A DNA stretch of 64,000 bases from Lytechinus variegatus (taxonomy: Eukaryota > Echinodermata > Echinoidea > Temnopleuroida > Toxopneustidae): the NCBI RefSeq assembly GCF_018143015.1, contig NC_054746.1:32701129-32765128 (forward strand). Direction: 5' to 3'. Every line of letters starts with the position of its first letter. Within the stretch, counting starts at the first letter, position 1. The notes beneath the pieces were generated by a model. It worked only from the letters and a program-made list of their open reading frames with translations. It did not search any database and had not been told where the DNA came from. Shown piece by piece: positions 12,301-23,600 of this stretch. Made by a program: the position numbers and the translations under genes.

Positions 12301-15036
12301 TTATTTTTTCTCCTTCCTGCTTTTTTTCCTTCCTATTTTCCTCTTTTTAGAGGGCACACCACCACGCCCCCTTACTGGATATCCGCCTCTAACGTTTGTT
12401 GTTGTATATAAGTTGGCGGATGCCTCATGAAATGAAATAATATAAAATAAGGAAAGGGAAACTAATTAGAAAAAGGACTGAGGAGAAGAAAAAAGAAAGC
12501 CAAACAAACTAACAAGAAAAAACAATATCAAAATTTTGTTGCAAAGTCTTCTACGTCAGTTTAATAATTATGTTTTCAATGAAATGAGAACATAAAAAAA
12601 TGAAACAAGTAAGATGGGCTATACATCGTAGCAAAGAAATAGAGGGAAGCTCCGAGACAATAAAAAGGGTGAGAAAAAGAAAAGACTTTGAAATACAACA
12701 CGAGCATAATAAAAAAATATGGAATAAGCAAGGACAAGTAGCTGAGGGACACCCCCCCCCTCTCTCTCTCTAGTTATTTATGTATCAAACTCGCATACAC
12801 AAGAATTTCTTACTAATCAAAATATTGCGAGCAAAAAGCACGAGCTGACATTTTTTTAAATATTCAAAACTGATAGAGAGACACATTTTAAACAATTCAT
12901 GAATCATAATAATTATACAACTAGCTTACCAATCGAATCATTCGATTGCGACAAATGATCTGAGAATTAATGCTTTTAGGAATTCATTAAATTAAAGCAA
13001 AGTATCTCAACATTAAAATAATTAAGGCGGGCGCAAGGTATCAGCTAATACACCGATAATTTTTTTTTGGACATTTGAAGTATTTTCGGTAATCATGAAA
13101 AAGATTGATATTTCATGAAAGCTCAAATCCCGAAGAGCGGAATATTTTTATTAAATGACTTTTTCAAAAAATGTTCTGAGCCCCATTTAATATTTGATTA
13201 TAAGTCGATGCATTAAAAGCTGAAAAAATAAAGTATTTTGTGTTCCTCTATCATAATTGTCTTTCTCTTTAACCCTGGTTCTTTTTTTTCTGGGGGCATG
13301 ACGAAAACCTCTCGTTTAAACTTTGAGTCATTGCCTTTGAAAGAGGGGAGAGTTCCAACTCGAAGAAGCTTATCAAAGAAAGTAAACACAAGTACCCCCT
13401 TGTGGGCAACAGTTAACCGCATCAATGAAACCCATTAGGTTGGATAGTCTTGTAGTCAGACATTTGTTGGCGCAATTTATAGTCGTTCATCTCTCTCCCC
13501 CTCTCTCTTTGCTCCTGCCTGTATCACTTTGTCATGGTCATCTCTCCCTCTCTTTTCCTCTCTCCCTCTTTCTTCTATACTCTTCCGCTTGATATCATCA
13601 TTCATTGATTCTTTTTTTCTTCTTTATATACTTCTCCCTCTGCTTCTTCTTCTTCCCTTCTGCCTCATCCTCCTTCCTCATTCTCCTAGCTGTTTCACTA
13701 TCCACTCCCCCGGTCCACTCCACTTTCCATCTGTGCAATTGATAATGAGTGCATACTCACTCTTTAATATCTATTGCGATCTACTTTCATACTTTAAAAA
13801 AATATTATTTATTAGGAGTATTATCATTGCCACGTTTAACCTCATAATTCCATCATTTAATTAAAAGTTTTGAAGTGATTCACACCCCTCTCATTTACAT
13901 TAGAAACCAAAAATACACTTATAGAACAGTAGTCTGGTCTATGAATTAGACTAGTCAATGATAACGAGTTTGCTGTCTTTCAGATTGAAACACTGACTTC
14001 CGAGTTCCCGAAGACTGTCTACATGGGAAACTCGGAAGTCAATGTTTCAATTTAAACGAGGCAAAATGCGTCCGTTCGATACGAACACATGAAGAGCGTT
14101 GACAGCACGCTCAGCAGAGAGACACTGAATATAACATATCTTGGCTTATACTCGGTCCTTTTCAGAAATTCAAAGTTATATCTGGGGTAGCTATCAATTT
14201 AAGAAGCCTTATAATAAAATGAAGATGAAATAACTAACAAGAAAACGAATCATGATGTCCAGAAATTCAAGCTAGTCAGATTAATCTGCACTTGCGGTAA
14301 AACTAAAAACCACAGCCAAGGTCAGTGATGGGCGATGACTATTGTGTAAACAACATATTTTGGCTACTCCCTTCGCAATGCAAGTTGATCATGTCTGTGT
14401 TTAGAGGATTCTTGAGTAATATTTCATCTATTTCCAATCAAATTTTCATGCTTTAAAGCTTATTCTGGGATACAAATTCTTGTTAACAACTTTTCCATTA
14501 TATTAAAAAGAGACAACTTTTGTGACAGGAGAGTATCATTCAACCATGCAGCTTAGTAGGAATTCAGTAGTTGTATATTCTGTGGTTATCAAGCCCTTTA
14601 TGCCCTTATCACACCCGAGGGCATTCTGTGGTCTGGGGGACAGATAAGTTTTCTTGGGGTGCTGCAGAGAAGTCAATGTTTCAATTCCGAGTTTGCCAGG
14701 GCTAACTCGGAGAGATTTAAACAGGAGATTTTCGTAATGGGAAGCATTTTGGTTAAAAAAAGAGAGAAAAAAGATAATTGCTGGCTTGTGGACGCCCGGT
14801 GTGGACGGTGGTAGGGACACCCCCCCCCCCCGTAGTTACGCCAATATGGGACCAAATGATCCTAAATGTCCGAGGCGAAACTTGTGCAATCAAACGTTAT
14901 TTCTGAATAAATTAAAGCTTGCGCTGTTCAACTTCAATCTCTTTCAGCTAAATTTGCGATGAACGCTGCGTTATGAAATATATAATTATCAACATCTGGC
15001 AAAAAGAATAACCGACCGATCACCTGACGAGAACGC
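12301..15036. other. intergenic upstream of AQR, no gene seen
   Basis: The stretch includes a pyrimidine-rich tract (CTCTCTCCCTCT-type) at about 13488-13700, the hairpin at 13984-14051 and otherwise unrecognised AT-rich DNA. No exon chain was found on either strand. Confidence 0.45.
13984..14051. repeat. 26-bp inverted repeat, with a diverged half copy at 14669-14697
   Basis: ATTGAAACACTGACTTCCG at the left is matched by CGGAAGTCAATGTTTCAAT at the right, continuing inward to GTTCCC/GGGAAAC. Part of the motif, GAAGTCAATGTTTCAATT followed by CCGAGTTTGCC, recurs once at 14669-14697. Confidence 0.7.
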
Positions 15037-15121
15037 GTATACGTGATCTGCATATCAGGTCCGATCGAGAGTCAGAAGTGAAGGACAACTGCCAAGAAAA
15101 TCAGGAAAAAGTCGTCAAAAT
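15037..15121 (+). promoter_or_regulatory. AQR: AQR 5' UTR exon and probable promoter end
   Basis: A GTAAGT donor at 15122 follows ...GTCAAAAT. The next supported exon begins with ATG at 20686, so a leader exon ending at 15121 would place the start codon just after the first splice. The transcription start was not determined, and 15037 is only a nominal left limit. No TATA box was recognised. This is inference from the donor and the position of the coding start. Confidence 0.45.
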
Positions 15122-15336
15122 GTAAGTTCCCCTTCATTTCTTTCAATTTTTTGTTACTTATTGAAGCATAAATGTATCATTAAAGCAAAATTTCAACAAA
15201 AGCCTCAAATTTAGCTAGTACTTTTGTTGAAATTACAATAAATTTAGATCCACATAAATCTCTAACCCAATTTTAGCACTGATGTCGCCTATGAGGTCCA
15301 TACATGTAATGTTTGGACCTCATTGGTACTAGGAGT

Positions 15337-15560
15337 GGTCGGATGTCCGGACACTTTATACTTTCGAAGCCTTTTTTTGTCTTTGGAATACACTAAAATA
15401 TGAATTCAATAGTTGTAATCATCTCCCATTTTGTTCTTTAGAATATTTCCTAACATTTTGTACTAAAAATTTATGAAACTTCGCTTGTAAATTTTCCAAA
15501 TGACTTTCTAAAATTCTAAAATTGATCGTCCGGACACACAACCTGTCTGGACACACAACA
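15337..15560. repeat. interspersed repeat with GTCCGGACA ends; inverted copy at 54955-55140
   Basis: This region (for example GAATTCAATAGTTGTAATCA and TTTTCCAAATGACTTTC) appears as its reverse complement at 54955-55140 with scattered changes. The ends carry GTCCGGACA motifs. It lies in AQR intron 1 and has no coding content. Confidence 0.7.
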
Positions 15561-15854
15561 ACTATACTTGCTCACTGAATATAACCCAGGGAGTCGTGAC
15601 AAACTCGCATGTTGCGTGAGTGTGTGAAGTAAAGAAAGTGAGTTTTGTTCATTTTTGAACAGGCAATTTATGAAGGCTTTTGTGTCTAACAATAAAAATA
15701 TTTTTGAAAGTGAGGGGAAAATGAGGTTAGTCACTTACCCCGGGGTCACTTAGTGGAATAAAACTAAACTAAAGCGGGTCTGAATAAATGATGCCAATGG
15801 GCTAGAATTGCCAACAATGTTAAATGTAAATTAAGAACAATTTATGTGTGGTAG

Positions 15855-16187
15855 GGGGTCCTAAAGCTATGCACCAATACAATGTGCATGCAATTTCAAT
15901 TGCAAAATGTGCACTCTGTGTGTGGAGCTAGTGACTGCAGATGTGACGAACGATTTCTATATTCAGTTTTTTTCTACAGTGTGACGAACGATTCCTATTC
16001 AGTTTTTTCTACAGAGGCTGCAATAAATTGCTATGTGCAGAGAAAACCAACAACTCTTTGGAATTTTGGAGTTATATTTACTTTGATTTTATATTTTCCT
16101 AGAAGAATATGAACATTATTCAGAAGTTTAGGCACAGGAAATACTTTTTCTTTGCATGATAAATTGAGTGCATAGCTTTAGGACCCC
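15855..16187. mobile_element. MITE-like element with 20-bp terminal inverted repeats
   Basis: GGGGTCCTAAAGCTATGCAC at 15855-15874 is exactly mirrored by GTGCATAGCTTTAGGACCCC at 16168-16187. A diverged second right end, GTGCGTAGCTTTAGGTCCCC, occurs at 20616-20635, beyond the LINE insertion. Inside, a TGTGACGAACGATT... unit of about 36 bases is tandemly duplicated at about 15940-16013. Confidence 0.7.
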
Positions 16188-16234
16188 TTCTATATTGGGC
16201 GGTGAAATCAAGAAGTGTTCGGAAAACACGGCGG

Positions 16235-16292
16235 GATTTTCGTATAGTGAGTTTTGTGATACTTTCTTATTGGTTTTGTTTTTTACGATATA
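16235..16292. repeat. 58-bp target-site duplication, left copy
   Basis: The 58 bases from GATTTTCGT to TTTTACGATATA recur at 20481-20538 with one A/C difference. They bracket the LINE at 16293-20480 exactly. Confidence 0.85.
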
Positions 16293-17033
16293 AGATAAGA
16301 TAAGATATTTATTCGTCTTTCTGTCTGCACATACATTTATCTTACAAGTGTGATTTCACATTCTACAAATGAAAATCAATTAACCATAAATCATTGTTAC
16401 AGTAGAGAAAAAAAAAGAAACACAGCAAATAACTAATTACGTATTGAGAGAAAGACAAGGAGAACCCCTGAAAAAGCAAGGCTTGTAAGGCTAGGGTCTC
16501 CTTTGTTTCAAGTACATGACTAAATAATATTCAGTGTGTACATGTAATATCCTTAAAAATACAAGAGAAACAAAACAACTAAAAAAAAGCAACAACAATA
16601 AAACACACACAAAAAAGAAAAACTAAAACTAATCAATGACAAAAACACACTAAAAAATAGAATACATTGCTTGAATGTACAATTATGAAGTCTAATAAAC
16701 TAACAACAATATGATATAATTAAGGTATATATGATGGAACAAGGAATAAGTATGGATAATATGGCATGAAAAAAAAGAGGAAGATCGTATGTAAAATAGT
16801 AAAGTAAAAAACAAAACATGACAAAGGTAAAAGATACACAAGAAAAAAAAAAAACAAACAAACAAACAAACAAACATGGGCTGACCCTCTGCAGAAGAAT
16901 CCAGTTAGACAAGATACAAAATAAATAAATATTGATATATCATAACATTCTCCAGTCTTATATACAGTTTTTTATAGGCTCCAAAATTAAAAAATAACAT
17001 AGTATATAAAAGCATATCTTAACCTAAAGCAAC

Positions 17034-18532
17034 TCACAAATAACAATTAAGAAGATAACCTTTAAGTACACGCTGAAAAGTATAAATGCTTACAGATTTT
17101 TTAATATTTGAATTGAGAGAGTTCCAGAACCTGGGTCCTGTATTTACAACTGTCCTAAAAGCAAAACTTGTATGTAACTTTGGTAAGTGGAATGCAGAAG
17201 CATTTCGTGTATAATACTTATGTATGTCACTATTTTTCATGAACATTGTGACCAGAGCTGGTGGCATGATGCCTGCATTGTATGCATACATTAGAGTACC
17301 AAGTTGAAAATCATAGATATCTTGTAATTTAAGAATTCTATGCTCATAAAAAAGTGGGGTAGTATGCGAGCGATAGTTAACATTACAAACAATTCTTAAA
17401 GCTCTTTTCTGAATCAAGTACACCCTTTCTAGATTAGTTTTAAGAGAATTACCCCATGCAAGAACACCGTAATTGAGATAAGGGAGAATTAGTGTTGAAT
17501 ACATCATACAAAGAATATCAGTAGAGAAAAAGGATTTCAATTTGTATATTACACCACAATTTTTTGATAATGTCTTACATAGATGATTTATATGGGTTTT
17601 CCAAATCAGCTTTTCACTATATGCAACCCCAGAAATTTGGTCGTCTTTACTCTATCTATTAACACATCATTAAATATAACATCACCTGGAACTTCTCTAA
17701 TCCTGTTGCTAAAAAGCATGTAATTTGTTTTCTGCAAATTTAGAGATAATTTATTTGCTTGAATCCACAAAGTGACTTTCCTCAGTTCACTATTAACTGT
17801 TTTTAAAAGGGTCTCAGGATTTCTGTGGGAATAATACAAACTTGAATCATCTGCAAATAAAATGAATGATAAAATATCAGAGGAATAGTGAAAATCATTA
17901 ATATACACAATAAATAATAACGGACCAAGGAGGGATCCCTGGGGAACACCACAAGTGACATTCTGTAAACCTGACTCAGCATCCTTTATCGAGACAAATT
18001 GTTTCCTGTCAGCTAAGTAACTCTTGAACCAGTCCAATGCTGTACCCCTGATACCATAATGTGATAACTTGCCAATCAAAATATCATGATCTACTGTGTC
18101 AAAAGCTTTCGAATAATCAAGAAATATACCAATTGTATGCATCTTTTTGTCTATGGATTGTGATACTTTATCAATAAAATGTAGCAAGGCATGGGTGGTG
18201 GTATGTTTCTCACGAAAGCCAAACTGAAATTTAGAAAATATATTACTCTTGTTGAAAAATTTCAGAGTTCTAACATAGATCACTTTCTCAAGAATCTTTG
18301 AGAATGCAGTCAATAGAGAAATAGGTCTGTAATTATTCAGATATTGAGGGTCCCCTTTCTTAAAAATAGGTACGACCTTCGCAATTTTCATGTCAGTAGG
18401 AACTTCCCCACATGACATTGATAGATTAAAGACATGAAGTAGGGGTTGAATAATTCCTAAGATAATTTCTTTAATTAAGTTGTTAGTAACCCCATCATAA
18501 CCGGGACTTTTCCCGTTTTTAAGAGATTTCAC
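17034..18532 (-). pseudogene. LINE reverse transcriptase segments (frameshifted)
   Basis: 18532-17606 holds the palm and finger blocks, including the catalytic FADD motif. 17540-17034 holds the C-terminal part with LPYLNYGVLAWGN and GPRFWNSL. The two are out of frame with each other and separated by about 66 bases that include the break. Confidence 0.85.
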
Positions 18533-18555
18533 AATGGTAAGCAGTTCTTCCCGAA

Positions 18556-20028
18556 CTACTGGTAAGAAAAATAAACTTTACTATTTCGCTCTTTCATAAA
18601 ATCTCTGTAAGTCTGCTGAGAAAGTGGCACTGCCCGTGAAAGTTTTGGACCAATGCTGCAAAAGTAATCATTAAAGTTGTCTGCTATAATATTCCTTTCT
18701 TCCACCACATGACCGTTAATTACAATACTCTTTACATGTGATATCTTTTCCTTTGACTTGAATACTTTCTTAATCACTTTCCAAGTTCCCTTGATATTGT
18801 TTCTTGTTGCTTGAAATTGAGTGCAATAATATGATTTCTTTGCAGTACGAAGAACTGAAGTAAGAGTATTTTTATAATTTACATAACGTTTACGTGAAGA
18901 TTCAGTACCACGCACTTTATACGAATAATACAGCTTGTTTTTCTTGTTAATGGATCTCAACAAAGAAGCACTAACCCATGGCATAATAGGAACAGTTTTA
19001 CGATTTCTTCTACTTTGCTTTACGACTGGTACATTTTTATTATACAGAGACATGAATTTTTGTAAGAACCTTTTAAACGATATGTTCACATCATTTTCTT
19101 TAAGAACTTCACTCCAGTCAGTTTCCATTAATGCTGCTCTCAGCTTTGCGATATTAGCGGAAGTGTTTTTCCGAATTGATTTGGATTCTTGTCTACAGCC
19201 TCTATCCAAGTTTAGACGAGCGAAGATTGGGAAATGATCTGAAATATCTGATACAATGATCCCTGAGGATGGAAAAGGTTGTCTATTACAGAAAATGTTA
19301 TCTATGAGCGTAGATGAAGCTTCAGTTACCCTTGTTGGTTTAATAATTAATGGCATTAAGGAAAAAGACAGCATCATATTAAGAAATGCATCATAATGAT
19401 AATTTTCATCACACTGAAGGAGGTTTATATTATAGTCACCCATTATGAAAATTGTTTTGTTTACGAAAAGTGGGTTTGAAAGAATACTATGCATTTCGTT
19501 CACAAAACTCTCTAAGTTACTCTGAGGAGGTCTATACACAACTCCAAATAAAACATTTCTTTTTCCTGGAATGAAGCACTCTGCAAATATTGATTCCATA
19601 TGCTCAGCCATCATATTTAGCTCATCCCTTAATTGAAAGTCCACCGAATCTGGAATATATAAAGCGACTCCACCTCCTTTTTTAGCATATCTATGATTAG
19701 ACACAAGATTATGACCAGGAATACGATAAAGATTTGAGTCATTCTCACTCGAGAACCACGTCTCAGTGACTCCAATCACTGTTTTACTATCTTCAAATTT
19801 GTCAATTAGTGTACTAAATGCATCCAAGTTCCTAGGCATACTTCTCATATTTAAATGCAAGACAGTAGCAATTTCAAGATTGTCTTGAAAACTATTAATA
19901 AACTGATTTTCTGAATAGTATTGACAGTTAATTGCAGAAGCATGTCCTAAATCATCAGTATCACTAAGCTCTAGTATTCTTGAATTATTTTCTAAGGAGC
20001 TACAAATGGCTTCTTCTATACTAATCAT
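18556..20028 (-). pseudogene. LINE endonuclease segment
   Basis: 490 codons from the start at 20028. The endonuclease/exonuclease/phosphatase fold motifs are in order: the N-terminal Leu-Asn-Met-Arg-Ser, TETWFS, the Lys-Lys-Gly-Gly-Gly-Val-Ala segment, VVYRPP, GDYNIN and SDHFPIF. The catalytic Asn, Glu, Asp and His positions look kept. The frame stops just before the reverse transcriptase fingers, which continue in another frame. Confidence 0.85.
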
Positions 20029-20480
20029 TTGGATGTTGAGTATACAATTTCAAGTGAAATCTAACTGTTTGCGCCATAAAGAACATGTCAGCATGAAAAG
20101 GAAGATTGTCAAGATGCACACATAATATATAAGAGAAAAACATACAACAATGTATATAAAATAAAATGAACATATTATATAAATTACAAAAGCAAATGAA
20201 AAAAAAACAAAAAAGATGATTAGAGATTGTAATAGAAATAACAATGAAAGAAAAAAAAACACAAAGGAAATTACAAAGAAAAGTTGAATGGAAAAAGAAA
20301 AGTAATTTTGGGTTATCATGGGATTTGGCTTGCAAGGAAATAACCTTTTATTCAAAGTGGGCATATAGGTCAGCATGATATCCTACAATAGGCATTAATT
20401 ATAATTCAAAGCTTCAAAATGTCATCATCACATGTGATGAGTTTTTTCGTAAGTCCGCCTCCCGTGTTTTTAATTCCAGC

Positions 20481-20538
20481 GATTTTCGTCTAGTGAGTTT
20501 TGTGATACTTTCTTATTGGTTTTGTTTTTTACGATATA
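20481..20538. repeat. 58-bp target-site duplication, right copy
   Basis: Partner of 16235-16292. It matches 57 of 58 bases and directly abuts the 5' end of the LINE. Confidence 0.85.
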
Positions 20539-20685
20539 TAACACAAATTTGTTAAAGATGATCTGTTAGAAATAGAATATTAAAATTGGCATGGTTTTTA
20601 TTGTCTGTAAACAAGGTGCGTAGCTTTAGGTCCCCTCATCATACTTACTTTTTACCTATTTTTCTGTATTGGTTGTATTTTACAG

Positions 20686-23600
20686 ATGAGTGGCAGTCAG
20701 AAAAGGAAGAGTTATGCTCCTACAGTGGAGCAGCTTAATGCAGACTTTTTGACACAGCTTGGTAGTCGATTTTGGGCTCCAAATAGTCCTACACCACATT
20801 TGGCCTATGATCCAAAGGTGGGTAAATGGAGATAAATAAATCCAAATAGTAGTTGATTGCTGTGCAGAACTCTTCTTCATTTTGTTTTGATAAAAATAAT
20901 CCATTGTATCAGATGTTTATGAATCAGAAATAATGTATGATACATTGTAATGGTTCTTACCCCCCCCAGTCCTTGAGATTATAAACTAAATTAAGGTACT
21001 GGATTTTAATAAAGAGATGTAAACTGAAGACAACAAGTTAAATCTATTATTCCCACCTATAACAAGCGGACATTCGTACAAAGGAGAAGAAGCAGAGGTA
21101 ACAAAATTGAACTCATAATGACTCTCATTGGTGTTCTGTTTGTTTATAAGTCGAAAGCAGCAAGAGTATTCATACTTAAATGTTTGCTTGAAGATTATTT
21201 TCTTCACATAAAATAAATTACAGTATTTTTACAGTCTTTTTATCCCATTTGTGTAATTTCCCATTCATATTGTAATAATATCAAACCCTTCTCGCAAAAT
21301 GAATATCTTTGAAAACCCTTCAAAATGTTTAACAGAATGCCTCTTATTTTAAATGTCAAGAAGTATGTATTCTTTTCTTTTATTCACTAGGTGATTGAAG
21401 ATGTTTACAAGAAAGAACTCTTGAAGAACAAGTAAGATCAAAATGACTCTAAGGGAATTTGTTAAAATGTTAATAGAATGCGATTCAAGCGATATAGCAT
21501 TTTATGGATGAAGGAGACAAGCAGTCAATTCCATAATTGTAAATGATTGCATGATTTATAATTGATTTTGAGATTTGAAATGGATTATTTTCTAATTTGA
21601 CTTGCCATGGATTGCAATTTAAAAGTTTCTTGCAATACGCCAAATAGAAAAAAGGTTCTATTAAAATATTGATCTTAGTTATATTCAGTATGTCTTAACC
21701 AATTACCACTTCACATGTCCAAGCACTGAAATCAAAACTGTAATTCCTCTGATATTGACTTTAAAATGCATATTTAAAATTTCCTGCCTATTCTGTTAAA
21801 CATATGCATAAACTTTTTGTTTCTTGTACATTTATTTAAATTTTAATTTGTTTTTTAGTCTTTCATTTTTTCTTTGTATTTTTATGTGTTATGTCATTTT
21901 GTTTCAGTATGAGAGTACCTACTAAAAGCTTAAGTTTCTTGAATTGCAACCTGTGTTTATTTTTATGCATATTTTTTAAATTGCAATATCTGTAATAAAT
22001 AAAATTAATTTAATTGAAACTCATTGAAAACAAACGACATAAAAAGTAGTGTTTAAGGTTACCTTACTCATGTATTGGTTGTGTTACAGAGTTTGATTGA
22101 ATATACATATAGATAATAAGAAAGTTATCAGATGTAAAGATGTGATCAATAAAAAACAAGTTGTCACCTGTGTGATGTAGAATGCTCAATTCACTTGTAC
22201 CTCCTCAAGTTGTAATGCACATTTCTAATGGTTTAAACTGGATCTTTACTTACATGCAGGTTTGCTGCACGTCGTATCATGGTGCTCGAGTTTAGCCAAT
22301 ATCTTGAAAACTACTTATGGCCAAACTATGATTCTGAAAAGGTAAGACACAATTGTTGGAATTGAAAAGTTGTTTTTACAATGCAAGTATATTGGATGAT
22401 TTTTTTTTAACCGGTGTTTGCTGAAATGTTTACCTATCTATTGGAGACCCTTCCACAGGTATAATAGTTTATAGAAACAACAAAATGAATGATTATACAG
22501 ACTGTTCCAAAGAGACAGCTCACCCTAAGCATTCATCTCCTCATGCATGTGTGATATGAATTAAGAAGGCAAATGAAAATTGTTTTGCAATATATGAAAT
22601 AAGTAAAATGGTCACTTTGAACATACAAATCTCAATGAAAAAAATTATGTTTGCATCACTGCAATCCACCACCCTGTCATTTTTGGTGATATATTTTGCC
22701 TTTTATTAATGAAAAAACTTGATGGATGTGTTTACAATTTTTTTTTATTATTTCAGTCAAGCCCCAGTCACCTGATTTCTATTGCAGTCATGATAAATGA
22801 GAAATTCAGAGAAGGAGTTCCAGCATGGGAGGTGAGATTTTGAAAAATGCTTTTTATTTTTGTCATGGAAGTTCTATAATTTTCAATTATGTTGACAAAG
22901 TGAAGCTAAAATGCAAATAGTTAATGGAAAATCTGAACATTCAAGCTAAACTTAAAGGACAAGTCCACCCCAACAAAAACTTGATTTGAATAAAAAGAGA
23001 AAAATTCAACAAGCATAACACTGAAAATTTCATCAAAATCGGATGTAAAATAAGAAAGTTATGACATTTCAAAATTTCGCTTCATTTCACAAAAACAGTT
23101 ATATGAACGAGCCAGCTACATCCAAATGAGAAAGTCAATTATGTCATTCACTCACTATTTCTTTTGTTTTTTATTGTTTGAAATATGAAATATTTTGATT
23201 TTCTCGTCATTGTCATGTGAAATGAAGTTTCATTCCTTCCTGAACACGTAGAATTCCATTATTTTAACATTTTGTGCTTCAGGCAAGGAGGTCCTAATCG
23301 TCAAATTCGTAAAAATTGAAATATTGTATAATTCAAACAATAAAAAACAAAAGAAATAGTGAGTGAGTGACATCATCAACTCTCTCATTTGGATGTAACT
23401 GGCTCGTTCATATCACTATTTTGTTAAAAATAAGCGAAACTTGGAAATGTCATAACTTTCTTATTTTACATCCGATTTTGATGAAATCTTCAGCATTGTG
23501 CTTGTCTGATTTTTCTCTATTGATTCAAATCAACATTTTTCTGAGGTGGACTTGACCTTTAAGTTCTGGGCTACAATTTTTTCTGATGAATTAATACAAT

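Larger units (their letters stand above)
16293..20480 (-). mobile_element. decayed CR1/Jockey-type non-LTR retrotransposon (LINE)
   Basis: The element is 4188 bp, antisense within AQR intron 1. Reading on the minus strand, 20028-18556 encodes an apurinic-type endonuclease (LHLNMRS near the start, FIMGDYNINLL, SDISDHFPIFARL). 18532-17606 encodes reverse transcriptase (NGKSPGYDGV, YRPISLL, DYSKAFDTVDHDIL, GVPQGSLLGPLLF, FADDSSLYY). 17540-17034 is the C-terminal tail. The frame is broken between the first and second segments, near a T-rich run at about 18570, and again between the second and third at about 17620-17540, so it is not functional. The minus-strand 3' end carries TATCT-type simple repeats at 16293-16310. 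No separate ORF1 was found, so it is 5'-truncated or of a one-ORF type. Exact clade is uncertain. Confidence 0.9.

Noticed and set aside
12089..12430. Ile/Thr-rich 113-codon frame
   Set aside because: ATC microsatellite translation.
16692..16912. Cys/Phe-rich minus-strand frames
   Set aside because: They cover the A-rich and AAAC-repeat 3' region of the LINE.
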